Positions 33,612 to 42,371 of a stretch of DNA of 64,000 nucleotides are shown piece by piece; the stretch's first letter is position 1, and each line of letters opens with the position of its first letter. Location: NCBI GenBank assembly GCA_002299885.1, contig DBOB01000002.1, forward strand, positions 69,662-133,661, written 5' to 3'. Position numbers and translations under genes: made by a program. This stretch comes from Sediminibacterium sp. UBA657 (lineage in GTDB: Bacteria > Bacteroidota > Bacteroidia > Chitinophagales > Chitinophagaceae). Under the pieces are notes generated by a model. That model made no database searches and was not told the origin of the DNA. It saw only the letters and a list, made by a program, of their open reading frames with translations.

Positions 33612-35135
33612 TTAAAAATCAAATTTAATACCCTGTGCAAGTGGTAATTGAGTGCTCCAGTTGATCGTATTGGTTTGTCTACGCATATATGCTTTCCATG
33701 CATCAGATCCACTTTCTCTTCCGCCTCCAGTTTCTTTTTCACCACCAAATGCGCCGCCAATTTCAGCACCACTTGTTCCAATATTTACATTTGCAATTCC
33801 GCAATCACTTCCTTTTGCAGAAAGAAATAATTCTGATTCTCTCATATTCAAAGTCATAATTGCAGAAGACAATCCTTGAGGAACTTCATTTTGAATGGCA
33901 ATTGCTTCTTCGATGGTCTTATATTTTAAAAGGTATAAGATAGGTGCAAAAGTTTCGTGTTGTAAAATTTTAAATTGAGGTTTTGCTTCTGCAATACAAG
34001 GCTTCACATAACAACCACTTGCGTAAGCGTCACCTTCTAATACGCCACCCTCAACAACAAATTTACCACCTTCATTTTTACAAGCTTCAATAGATTGTAA
34101 ATACATCTTCACAGCGTCTTTATCAATCAATGGACCCATATGATTATTGCTATCCAAAGGATCTCCAATTTTAATTTGTTGGTAGGCCTTCACTAATTTT
34201 TCTACAAATTGGTCATAAATTTTTTCATGAATGATCAACCTTCTTGTACTTGTACATCTTTGTCCTGCAGTACCAACAGCTCCAAACACGGCGCCAATTA
34301 AAGACATGTCTAAGTCGGCATGTTCTGTAATAATGATTGCGTTATTACCACCTAATTCTAAAATGGTTTTACCTAAACGACCAGCCACTTCTTTATTCAA
34401 TTCCTTACCCATACGAGTAGAACCTGTTGCAGAAACTAATGGAATTCTAGTATCCTTACTCATCCATTCTCCTACAGTACGTCCACCTTGAATTAAATTA
34501 TTCACTCCTTCTGGTACATCATTGTCTGCAAATACTTTTTCAACAATTTTTTGAATGGCATTACCACATAATGGTGTCTTCTCACTTGGCTTCCATACGG
34601 TTACATTACCACAAACCCATGCTAATGCAGCATTCCAACTCCATACCGCTACAGGGAAATTAAAAGCAGAAATGATACCCACAATACCCATTGGGTGCCA
34701 TTGTTCATACATTCTATGAGAAGGTCTTTCACTGTGCATGGTCAAACCATACAATTGTCTTGACAAACCAACAGCGAAATCGCAGATATCAATCATCTCT
34801 TGCACCTCACCTAATCCTTCTTGTAAACTTTTACCCATTTCATAGCTTACTAATTGACCTAGTGCAGTTTTATCTTTTCTCAATGCTTCACCTAATTGTC
34901 TTACAACTTCACCTCTTTTAGGTGCTGGCCAATTACGCCATTCTATAAATGCAGCTTCTGCAGTTTTAATCACTTGTTCATATGCGGCTGCATCTGTTGT
35001 TACAACTGCACCAATCAATTGATTATCCACTGGAGAAAAAGAGGAAATCATTTCACCTTTACTTTGAATCCATTTTGCACCTGTTGAACTGCCCTCGTTT
35101 TCTTTTTGAATTTTTAATTCTTGTAAAAATTGCAT
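33612..35135 (-). CDS. aldehyde dehydrogenase, ALDH7 (antiquitin) type
   Basis: 507 residues. Catalytic Cys294 in GTAGQRCTSTRR and the general-base Glu in ELGGNNAI near 260; NAD site around WKPSEKTP. The stretch SERPSHRMYEQWHPMGIVGI...FNFPVAVW is characteristic of antiquitin, whose bacterial members (AmaB/Pcd) oxidise alpha-aminoadipate semialdehyde (piperideine-6-carboxylate) to aminoadipate in lysine breakdown. That role is inferred from the subfamily; no other lysine-catabolic gene is nearby. It lies 2 bp from rfaE2 and 15 bp from the S8 gene in a co-oriented run. Confidence 0.88.
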   Translation of the reverse strand: MQFLQELKIQKENEGSSTGAKWIQSKGEMISSFSPVDNQLIGAVVTTDAAAYEQVIKTAEAAFIEWRNWPAPKRGEVVRQLGEALRKDKTALGQLVSYEMGKSLQEGLGEVQEMIDICDFAVGLSRQLYGLTMHSERPSHRMYEQWHPMGIVGIISAFNFPVAVWSWNAALAWVCGNVTVWKPSEKTPLCGNAIQKIVEKVFADNDVPEGVNNLIQGGRTVGEWMSKDTRIPLVSATGSTRMGKELNKEVAGRLGKTILELGGNNAIIITEHADLDMSLIGAVFGAVGTAGQRCTSTRRLIIHEKIYDQFVEKLVKAYQQIKIGDPLDSNNHMGPLIDKDAVKMYLQSIEACKNEGGKFVVEGGVLEGDAYASGCYVKPCIAEAKPQFKILQHETFAPILYLLKYKTIEEAIAIQNEVPQGLSSAIMTLNMRESELFLSAKGSDCGIANVNIGTSGAEIGGAFGGEKETGGGRESGSDAWKAYMRRQTNTINWSTQLPLAQGIKFDF

Positions 35136-35137
35136 AT

Positions 35138-35626
35138 TTATTTTTTTATTTTTTCAATAATATTTGTCGTGGAAAAACCTTCCACAATTGGATTAATAAT
35201 TACTTTTCCGCCATTTGCAATAACCTCTTTTGCACCAACAATGGTATCTATCGTATAGTCACCTCCTTTTACAAGCACATCTGGTAGGAGGGTTTGAATT
35301 AATTCAAGTGGGGTGTCTTCTTCGAATACAACCACCACATCTACCAACACTAAATTAGCCAAGATTGACGCCCTGCTTTCGGTATTATTAATTGGACGTT
35401 CTGGCCCTTTTAGTTTTTTAACACTTGCGTCGCTATTTAATCCCACCAATAAATAATCTGCTTCCTTTGCTGTTTGAGCCAATGAAAATAAATGACCCTG
35501 ATGTAAAATATCAAAGCAGCCATTGGTAAAGGCAACGGTTTTTCCTATCGTCTTACAAGCTTGCATGAATGCTTTGGCTTGTTCAATGGTCATGATTTTA
35601 TTTGCTATTTGTTCCACTGCGCGCAT
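35138..35626 (-). CDS. rfaE2: D-glycero-beta-D-manno-heptose 1-phosphate adenylyltransferase
   Basis: 162 residues, matching the stand-alone C-terminal half of HldE. Nucleotidyltransferase motifs: TNGCFDILHQGHLFSL near 34-49 (HxGH), GLNSDASVKKLKGPERP near 77-93, and EGFSTTNIIEKIK at the C-terminus. It makes ADP-heptose for the LPS inner core; in some bacteria ADP-heptose is also an immune signal. The kinase half (rfaE1) is not adjacent. It starts one base after the flippase-like gene ends, so the two are coupled. Confidence 0.93.
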   Translation of the reverse strand: MRAVEQIANKIMTIEQAKAFMQACKTIGKTVAFTNGCFDILHQGHLFSLAQTAKEADYLLVGLNSDASVKKLKGPERPINNTESRASILANLVLVDVVVVFEEDTPLELIQTLLPDVLVKGGDYTIDTIVGAKEVIANGGKVIINPIVEGFSTTNIIEKIKK

Positions 35627-35627
35627 C

Positions 35628-36611
35628 TTACTTAGCTTGTTTATTAATGATTGGTAATAAAATTAAACTCAATCCACCCAATACCAGCACAATTAAGAAC
35701 TGGGAAAACCACTGTAAAGTTCCATTGGCGAGTCCCAAGGTATAATCTACTCCATTTAGTTCTAATACTTTCGCCATAAAATAAGCATATGCACCAATGC
35801 CACCAGGCGTGAGTATCATGCCAATACTTGCATAAGCCAAGCAGCTAATTGCGGTGGCAAAACTACTTTCTGTTCCAGCTGTGGCATACAATCCTACATA
35901 AGTGGCTAGTAAATACAAAAACCAAATGCCAATTGAGTATACAAAGAATAATTTTTGTTGTTTTAATTTAGTAGCACTCATCACGCCCTCCCAAATTCCA
36001 CTAAGTATTTGTTTAATGGAGGCAACTATTGTTGGAATACGTTTTCTAAGTATAAAAAACAATGCCAGCAATAAGATACCTATGCCAATATATAAATATA
36101 TTTTCCAGTTACCCTCATTGGAATTGATCAAAGGGGTTGTAGTTTGATTTTTTAATTGGTTCCAGCCAGCTTCAATCACATTAAATTGTAAACCAAGTGC
36201 CAATAAAAATACAATACCAAGGCTCAACACATCAAAGGCCCTTTCTGCGACGATGGTTCCTACTATTTTTTCGGCAGGCACTTTCTCGTACTTAGCTAAT
36301 ATGGTGCACTTTAAAACCTCTCCAAGTCGGGGGATTGCTAGGTTGGCTAAATAGCCAATCAGGACAGCAAAGTAGGTATTCGCAATACTTGGTTGGTAAC
36401 CAAGTGGTTCCATAATTAACCGCCATCTAAGTGCACGTAAAAAATGCGAAAGACCTAGTATAATAAAGACAGGAAATACAATCCAAAGTTTAGATTGCTT
36501 GAGCGCGAGCGTGAATTTTGTCCATTCTTCGGCCGGAATTTGATGTAAACTCCACCATATCAAGGCGATACCTAAAAGAAAAAAGAACCCGATTTTAAGA
36601 AATTTTCCCAT
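35628..36611 (-). CDS. lysylphosphatidylglycerol synthase-like membrane protein (UPF0104)
   Basis: 327 residues with about eight membrane helices. The first helix (FLKIGFFFLLGIALIWW), the segment SHFLRALRWRLIMEPLG near 55-71 and the PRLGEVLKCTILAKYEKVPAEKIVGTIVAERAFD block near 95-126 are typical of the flippase half of MprF (AglD/UPF0104). The aminoacyl-transferase domain is absent, so it is probably a lipid flippase or transporter. Its position directly before rfaE2 suggests envelope-lipid work. First gene of the minus-strand run, with 156 bp to the divergent GT5 gene. Confidence 0.85.
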   Translation of the reverse strand: MGKFLKIGFFFLLGIALIWWSLHQIPAEEWTKFTLALKQSKLWIVFPVFIILGLSHFLRALRWRLIMEPLGYQPSIANTYFAVLIGYLANLAIPRLGEVLKCTILAKYEKVPAEKIVGTIVAERAFDVLSLGIVFLLALGLQFNVIEAGWNQLKNQTTTPLINSNEGNWKIYLYIGIGILLLALFFILRKRIPTIVASIKQILSGIWEGVMSATKLKQQKLFFVYSIGIWFLYLLATYVGLYATAGTESSFATAISCLAYASIGMILTPGGIGAYAYFMAKVLELNGVDYTLGLANGTLQWFSQFLIVLVLGGLSLILLPIINKQAK

Positions 36612-36721
36612 TATTGTACCGTTTCAGTTGCCACGCAATTTACAACCAAATGTCTAGAATACCCCTGACAAAGCGTAATAATTGGGCTTTTTTAGGGTTT
36701 TATAAAGTCCTTTTAAATCCG

Positions 36722-36729
36722 TACCTTTG
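36722..36729 (+). promoter_or_regulatory. -7 element before the GT5 gene
   Basis: TACCTTTG, exact TAnnTTTG match, 38 bases before the ATG. AAAGGA just before the ATG could act as a ribosome site. Confidence 0.6.
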
Positions 36730-36767
36730 CCAACTCGTTGAGGTTACTTAGTTAAACTATTAAAGGA

Positions 36768-37586
36768 ATGTCAGAAAAAAAACGAATCTTATATATAGCC
36801 ACAGAAATGACGCCTTATTTAGAGATGACAGAATTTGCAGAGGTGATCAATAAACTCGCAATCAAAAGTAATGACAGTGGGTTAGAAGTACGTTGTATCA
36901 TGCCTAGATTTGGTGTAATCAATGAAAGAAGACATCGTTTACATGAAGTAGTTCGTTTATCTGGGATCAATGTTCAAGTGGATAGCGATGATTATCCTTT
37001 ACAAATTAAGGTTGCATCCTTACCAAATGCAAGATTACAGGTCTATTTTTTAGAAAATGAAGATTTTTTCAAGCGTAAGCACATATTTCACGATGAAAAT
37101 GAAACATGGTTTGATGACAATGCCATGAGAACTATTTTCTTTTGCCGCGGTGCCCTAGAGACCGTGAAGAAATTCGGTTGGCCTCCAGACATCATTCACT
37201 GTAGTGGTTGGATGACAGGCTTAATCCCGGCTTATATAAAAACAGCTTTTAAGAAAGAACCTGTATTCTCCAATGCTAAAGTAGTCTATACAATTGGACA
37301 AAATACATTCGAAGAACAGTTCCCAAAAGACTTTATGACCAAGGCTTTGATCAATACGAACGTAAAGGAGAAAGAGTTAGATGCGTTTAAAGAATTGTCC
37401 AACTCGGCTATGTTCAGAGGTGGTGCAACTTATGCAGATGCAATTTCTTTTGGTTCAGATGTGATTGACAAAAAATTGGTGACAGAATTTTCATCAGTGA
37501 AAGGTAAAAAAGTGGTGCCTTTTAATGGATGGGATTCTGATTTAACAGAGTATTTAGATTTATACAACGAACTTGCAGGCAAGTAA
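36768..37586 (+). CDS. glycogen/starch synthase-like protein, N-terminal GT5 domain only
   Basis: 272 residues, about half a GlgA. It matches the N-terminal Rossmann domain of GT5 enzymes: ILYIATEMTPYLEMTEFAEVI (variant of the KTGGL loop, with the Lys-Thr-Gly replaced), MPRFGVINERRHR, DDNAMRTIFFCRGALE, PPDIIHCSGWMTGLIPAY. The C-terminal half with the ADP-binding KRGGL/ESG motifs is missing, as usual in the Bacteroidota protein of this name, so glycogen synthase activity is doubtful. It is followed by the DUF4270 gene at 11 bp, a conserved pair in the phylum. Confidence 0.82.
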   Translation: MSEKKRILYIATEMTPYLEMTEFAEVINKLAIKSNDSGLEVRCIMPRFGVINERRHRLHEVVRLSGINVQVDSDDYPLQIKVASLPNARLQVYFLENEDFFKRKHIFHDENETWFDDNAMRTIFFCRGALETVKKFGWPPDIIHCSGWMTGLIPAYIKTAFKKEPVFSNAKVVYTIGQNTFEEQFPKDFMTKALINTNVKEKELDAFKELSNSAMFRGGATYADAISFGSDVIDKKLVTEFSSVKGKKVVPFNGWDSDLTEYLDLYNELAGK

Positions 37587-37597
37587 AGTAATTATAC

Positions 37598-39073
37598 ATG
37601 GCATTTATCAACATAGTTAGAAGGGTTACCTATTTTACAATCGCAGCTACATTGCTTTTCTCTTGTACTAGAATTAGTACTTCTGAGCTTGGAATAGACT
37701 TTTTGTCTCAAGACGCAATTAGCACTAGAGACACCATATTAGATGTCGAAACAGAAACAGTGGTGATGGAAGATTCACTAAGAATTTATCCAACAGATCA
37801 GCATATGTTAGGGGATATCACCAATGATCCAATTTTTGGGAACACAAGTGCTTCTTTATTTTTACAATTAAAACCTGCCTTTTATCCTTTCTATATTAAA
37901 GGAACAAAAGACAGTATTATAGTGGATTCGGTGGTCTTGATTTTAAGTTATAAAGGCTTTTATGGTGATTCTTCAAAGCCAGTTAAAATTTATGTCAACA
38001 GAATAGACCCATCAACACCCTTAACAGTGGGGAAATTATATGCTGCTAATTATCCCGATGCTTATGGAATAAGAAAAGGGATAGCGATTGGCAATCCAAA
38101 ATTATTTGATTTTGCAAGTGCAAAAGATTCTATCAATGATCGTTTTGAAAATGCTTCAAGACAAATCCGTTTAAGATTGAATCAATCATTAGGTAACGAA
38201 TTATTAAAGACCTATGATTCAAATGGAGTCTACAGAAACGATACTACATTCCGTAGTGCCTTTTCAGGGTTTGCTTTATCTACAAATGCATCTGATAACC
38301 ACAATGCGCTTATCAGAGTGGCTTTATTAGATTCTAATACAAAATTGGCCTTATATTATTCTACTAGTGCAACAGGTAGTGTAACAAGAGATACTTTAGT
38401 TACACATTTTAGGTTCAATTATTACACCGCACAAAATGCCAACTTTATTCTTAGAAATAGAGCGGCTTCAGAAATTGCAAGTCACCTTAATGGCTTTGCT
38501 AAAGATTCATTGGTGTATGTGCAAACAAGTCCTGGCACCATGGTGAAAATTAAAGTACCTGGATTGAAGACTTTTGAAAAGAAAATTATTCATAGGGCCG
38601 AATTGATTGCAGAACAAGTTCCAGATGCTGCTCGTTTAACAACCACAGACAGCTATATGACTGCGCCAAATTATTTATTCTTAGGAGTATATGATAGTGC
38701 AACGAAGCAATTAAGGTCGGTGCCGAATGATTATCAAGGAGTGGTGAATCCTCAATTATTAGCGCAGTTTGGTGGATATAAAATCTCAAAATCATTAAAT
38801 GGTTTTAGCAATGTAGCTACTTACAATTTTAATGTGAGTAGATATGTTCAAGGCTTAATTGCAAGAAAAGATTCATTGTTTGATTTTAGATTATACGCAC
38901 CAGTCAACGATTCTATCAAATTCGTTCAGCCGTATCCTTTCAATAAAATTCAAGCCACAGATTTCTTGACAACCGCTTTGGGTAACCAACCAGCGATTGG
39001 TAGAGTAAGATTAGGTGGGGGGTCTCATTCTAAGTTCAGAATGAGGTTGCGCATTTTCTACACCAATCTATAA
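37598..39073 (+). CDS. DUF4270 lipoprotein
   Basis: 491 residues; lipobox LFSC with Cys23. The mature start (ELGIDFLSQDAISTRDTILDVETET) and LGDITNDPIFGNTSASLFLQLKP near 70-92 are signature DUF4270 segments. The rest is beta-rich with repeated VDSVVLxL patterns, and the end GNQPAIGRVRLGGGSHSKFRMRL is the usual family terminus. Function unknown; the family is restricted to Bacteroidota, surface or periplasmic, and habitually linked to the GT5 gene. Co-transcription is likely. Confidence 0.9.
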   Translation: MAFINIVRRVTYFTIAATLLFSCTRISTSELGIDFLSQDAISTRDTILDVETETVVMEDSLRIYPTDQHMLGDITNDPIFGNTSASLFLQLKPAFYPFYIKGTKDSIIVDSVVLILSYKGFYGDSSKPVKIYVNRIDPSTPLTVGKLYAANYPDAYGIRKGIAIGNPKLFDFASAKDSINDRFENASRQIRLRLNQSLGNELLKTYDSNGVYRNDTTFRSAFSGFALSTNASDNHNALIRVALLDSNTKLALYYSTSATGSVTRDTLVTHFRFNYYTAQNANFILRNRAASEIASHLNGFAKDSLVYVQTSPGTMVKIKVPGLKTFEKKIIHRAELIAEQVPDAARLTTTDSYMTAPNYLFLGVYDSATKQLRSVPNDYQGVVNPQLLAQFGGYKISKSLNGFSNVATYNFNVSRYVQGLIARKDSLFDFRLYAPVNDSIKFVQPYPFNKIQATDFLTTALGNQPAIGRVRLGGGSHSKFRMRLRIFYTNL

Positions 39074-39127
39074 TACAATTCATTTAATCCAATCTTTATA
39101 CAATCTATATTAATTACGATTATTTAA

Positions 39128-39135
39128 TATATTTG
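39128..39135 (+). promoter_or_regulatory. -7 element of metK
   Basis: TATATTTG, exact TAnnTTTG match, 31 bases before the ATG. No SAM-riboswitch-like structure fits in the short leader. Confidence 0.55.
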
Positions 39136-39166
39136 CACTTTATAATAAACATCTAAATAAAACAAT

Positions 39167-40420
39167 ATGCCTTATTTATTTACATCTGAGAGTGTTTCTG
39201 AAGGACATCCAGACAAAGTAGCTGATCAGATTTCTGACGCATTAATCGACAACTTTTTAGCATTTGATCCACAATCAAAAGTGGCTTGTGAGACTTTAGT
39301 AACAACAGGTCAAGTGGTATTGGCTGGTGAAGTAAAGTCTAAAGCTTATTTAGATGTTCAAACAATTGCACGTAATGTGATCAAGAAAATTGGTTACACA
39401 AAGAGTGAATATATGTTTGAAGCGGATAGCTGCGGTGTATTATCTGCGATTCACGAACAATCTGCTGATATCAACCAAGGGGTAGATAAGAAGAAGAAGG
39501 AAGAGCAAGGTGCTGGTGACCAAGGGATGATGTTTGGTTATGCTACCAACGAGACAGATGACTTAATGCCATTGGCTTTGGACTTAGCGCACAAAATTCT
39601 AATTGAATTAGCTGCATTAAGAAGAGAGCACAAAGCAATTAAATATTTACGTCCTGATGCAAAATCTCAGGTGACTTTAGAATACAACGACAAAAACGAG
39701 CCAGTAAGAATTGACGCGATTGTAGTATCTACTCAACACGATGATTTTGATTCAGAAGCTAAGATGTTAGCGAAGATCAAAAAAGATATCATTGAAATTT
39801 TGATCCCAAGAGTGCAAGCGAAGTACAAGAAATACGCTAAGTTATTTAACAAGAATATCAAGTATCATATTAACCCAACAGGTAAGTTTGTAATTGGTGG
39901 TCCTCATGGTGACACTGGATTGACTGGTCGTAAGATCATCGTTGATACTTACGGTGGTAAAGGTGCACACGGTGGTGGTGCCTTCTCTGGTAAGGATCCA
40001 AGTAAGGTAGACCGTTCTGCTGCATATGCAACGCGTCATATTGCTAAGAACTTAGTGGCTGCTGGTGTAGCTTCAGAAGTGTTGGTACAAGTTTCTTACG
40101 CGATTGGTGTGGCTAAGCCAACATCTATCAACGTAAATACTTATGGCACTGCTAAAGTAAAAATGACAGATGGTCAAATTGGTAAGTTAGTAGAAGGCAT
40201 TTTTGATATGCGTCCTTACTTTATCGAGCAAAGATTAAAGTTAAGAACGCCAATGTACAGTGAGACTGCAGCTTATGGCCACATGGGTCGTAAGAACGAG
40301 ACAGTGACTAAAACATTCACTACGCCTGATGGTAAAACAAAGACCATGAAAGTGGAATTGTTTACTTGGGAGAAATTAGATTATGTTGCCAAGGTTAAAA
40401 AAGCCTTTGGTTTAAAATAA
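39167..40420 (+). CDS. metK: S-adenosylmethionine synthetase
   Basis: 417 residues, slightly longer than E. coli MetK (384). It makes SAM from ATP and methionine as a cytosolic tetramer. Motifs: FTSESVSEGHPDKVADQISDA at 5-25 (in parts), GAGDQGMMFGYATNE near 118-132, and the P-loop-like GGPHGDTGLTGRKIIVDTYGG near 245-265 followed by GGGAFSGKDPSKVDRSAAY. A KKKKEEQ insertion precedes GAGDQG, as in some Bacteroidota. Codons look optimised, fitting a well-expressed gene. Confidence 0.97.
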   Translation: MPYLFTSESVSEGHPDKVADQISDALIDNFLAFDPQSKVACETLVTTGQVVLAGEVKSKAYLDVQTIARNVIKKIGYTKSEYMFEADSCGVLSAIHEQSADINQGVDKKKKEEQGAGDQGMMFGYATNETDDLMPLALDLAHKILIELAALRREHKAIKYLRPDAKSQVTLEYNDKNEPVRIDAIVVSTQHDDFDSEAKMLAKIKKDIIEILIPRVQAKYKKYAKLFNKNIKYHINPTGKFVIGGPHGDTGLTGRKIIVDTYGGKGAHGGGAFSGKDPSKVDRSAAYATRHIAKNLVAAGVASEVLVQVSYAIGVAKPTSINVNTYGTAKVKMTDGQIGKLVEGIFDMRPYFIEQRLKLRTPMYSETAAYGHMGRKNETVTKTFTTPDGKTKTMKVELFTWEKLDYVAKVKKAFGLK

Positions 40421-40436
40421 ATCATTGATTGAATTA

Positions 40437-40475
40437 AAATCCCGTCTCGACACAAATTGGGACGGGATTTTTATT
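40437..40475 (+). terminator. terminator after metK
   Basis: ATCCCGTC / GACGGGAT stem around a 14-base loop, followed by TTTTATTTT. Confidence 0.85.
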
Positions 40476-40495
40476 TTAATCCATAACTTTGATGC

Positions 40496-41344
40496 ATGCA
40501 GGAAAGAAACAACAGACCGACTCGATCAGAGCGATCAGATAAATCTGGCAGACCAGACGGAAAATTTACAGGACAAAGAAGATTTAGTCCAAAGCCAAGT
40601 TTTACTACAGAACGTAAATTTATCATTGGTCGTCAACCATTGATTGAAGCATTGAATTCAGGATCGAATATTGAAAAAATCTTACTACAAAAAAATGCAC
40701 AAGGGGAAGGGTTAGATGAAATAAAGCAATTTGCAAAAACACATACAATACCAGTTCAATTGGTACCCATTGAAAAACTCAATGGCATGACCAAAGCAAA
40801 CCACCAAGGGGTCCTTGCATTTATCTCCAATGTAAAATATTTAGATTTACAAGAAGTTATTGACTTTGTGGTTGCAAAAGGAGAAGTCCCTTTATTCATT
40901 ATGTTAGATGGTGTCACAGATGTGCGCAATATTGGGGCGATAAGCAGAAGCATTCATTGTTGTGGTGCACAAGCTTTGATTATTCCAGACAAAGGTGTAG
41001 GCGCATTGAATGAAGAGGCATTTAAAAGTAGTGCAGGCGCTTTGGAACATATTCATGTCGTTCGTGTGACAAGTTTATTAAAAGCGGTGGATGACTTACA
41101 CATGAATGGCATACAAGTTTTTACAAGTGAGATGCGTGCAGATAAAAATGTTCATGAATTAGATTTAACGATTCCTAGTTGTATTATCATGGGCGATGAG
41201 GGGAAAGGGGTACAGCCTTATTTAGCAAAAGCCGCAGATTATTTTTTCAAGATCCCCATGGCAACTAAATTTGATTCATTTAATGTTTCAGTTGCGGCTG
41301 GGATTATTTTGTATGAATCTATGAAGCAAAGATTGTTCAAATGA
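40496..41344 (+). CDS. rlmB: 23S rRNA (guanosine-2'-O-)-methyltransferase RlmB type
   Basis: 282 residues. A disordered basic leader (RSERSDKSGRPDGKF) precedes the L30e-like substrate domain (about 44-115) and the SPOUT domain with motif 1 LDGVTDVRNIGAISRS near 141-156, motif 2 IMGDEGKGV near 223-231 and motif 3 NVSVAAGIILYE near 263-274, which form the trefoil knot binding SAM. It would methylate a guanosine ribose in 23S rRNA; TrmH-like relatives act on tRNA, so the exact target is inferred. The stop overlaps the next start codon in ATGA. Confidence 0.9.
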   Translation: MQERNNRPTRSERSDKSGRPDGKFTGQRRFSPKPSFTTERKFIIGRQPLIEALNSGSNIEKILLQKNAQGEGLDEIKQFAKTHTIPVQLVPIEKLNGMTKANHQGVLAFISNVKYLDLQEVIDFVVAKGEVPLFIMLDGVTDVRNIGAISRSIHCCGAQALIIPDKGVGALNEEAFKSSAGALEHIHVVRVTSLLKAVDDLHMNGIQVFTSEMRADKNVHELDLTIPSCIIMGDEGKGVQPYLAKAADYFFKIPMATKFDSFNVSVAAGIILYESMKQRLFK

Positions 41345-42342
41345 AATTCAAATTAACATTAGAAGCTAAGCCCTCTAAATATCCCATTGAATATGGAGAT
41401 AAGCTCATGTTAATTGGTTCCTGTTTTACAGAAAATATTGGGGCAAAATTCAAGTCACATTTATTTGAAATTTCTGAAAATCCATATGGTATCTTATTCA
41501 ATCCGGTAAGTGTTTCAAATACATTAACGGAAATAATGGAACTCAGAAAATATAATACGGATGATTTATTTCAACACAATGAACTTTGGCACAGCTGGAG
41601 CCACCATAGTCGATTTTCTGCAATAGAAAAAGAGGTAGCAGTTGAAAATATCAATCGTACCATTTTAGACGCACATCATTTTTTGAAATCAGCCAATCGA
41701 TTGGTCATTACATTGGGTTCTGCATGGTTGTATCATCTTACAAATGAAGCGCCATTGGGCAAGGGTCAGGTGGTGGCCAACAATCATAAGGGTCCAATCA
41801 ATTGGTTTTTTAAATCCTTGATGCAGCCAAATGAGTTATTAGAAAGTCTGCATGCTTTAGTTGCGCGCTTGCAAACCTTTAATCCAAACTTACAGATCGT
41901 ATTTACCATCAGCCCTGTTCGTCATTTAAGAGAGGGGTTGATAGAGAACAATAGAAGTAAAGCAGTCTTGATTCATGCGGTACATGAATTAGTGAGCCAA
42001 TCCAATCGGGTGGATTATTTTCCAGCATACGAATATGTGATGGATGATTTAAGAGATTATAGGTTCTATGCAGAAGACCTAGTGCATCCAAATTTTGCAG
42101 CATCAGGTTATGTCTGGGATAAATTGGTAGAGACTTATATGGACCACAAAACGCAAGCCATCATGAAACAAATTGCAGAGCTTCAATTGGCAATGAACCA
42201 TAAGCCCTTTTTTACAGGTTCAGTTGAACATCAAAAATTCCTTCAATCTTGTATTCTTAAAACGGAGAAATTGATGGCTGCGCATCCAACCCTATCTCTA
42301 CAAGATCATTTAGCATTTTTTAAGGCCGGCATTAGCAAATAA
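41341..42342 (+). CDS. GSCFA-domain protein
   Basis: 333 residues. The naming motif GSCFTENIG stands at 26-34, where Ser27 corresponds to the nucleophile position of GDSL/SGNH hydrolases. Further blocks: ENPYGILFNPVS near 47, TLGSAW near 120, VFTISPVRH near 183-191 and EDLVHPNFAASGYVWDKL near 231-248 (DxxH pair). The pattern fits an SGNH-type esterase, but no substrate is known. It overlaps rlmB by 4 bp (ATGA), so translation is coupled. Confidence 0.87.
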   Translation: MKFKLTLEAKPSKYPIEYGDKLMLIGSCFTENIGAKFKSHLFEISENPYGILFNPVSVSNTLTEIMELRKYNTDDLFQHNELWHSWSHHSRFSAIEKEVAVENINRTILDAHHFLKSANRLVITLGSAWLYHLTNEAPLGKGQVVANNHKGPINWFFKSLMQPNELLESLHALVARLQTFNPNLQIVFTISPVRHLREGLIENNRSKAVLIHAVHELVSQSNRVDYFPAYEYVMDDLRDYRFYAEDLVHPNFAASGYVWDKLVETYMDHKTQAIMKQIAELQLAMNHKPFFTGSVEHQKFLQSCILKTEKLMAAHPTLSLQDHLAFFKAGISK

Positions 42343-42371
42343 TTGCTACATTAGAGGTCTAAATTACTGCC

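Noticed and set aside
36768..37586. Truncated or frameshifted glgA
   Set aside because: The next 11 bases lead into an intact DUF4270 gene, and half-length GT5 proteins are normal in the phylum, so it is not a broken gene.
39073..39166. SAM riboswitch before metK
   Set aside because: The expected leader after the -7 box is only about 25 nt and shows no SAM-aptamer motif.
40425..40643. 72-residue frame before rlmB
   Set aside because: It crosses the metK terminator and overlaps the rlmB start in another frame; no recognisable features.
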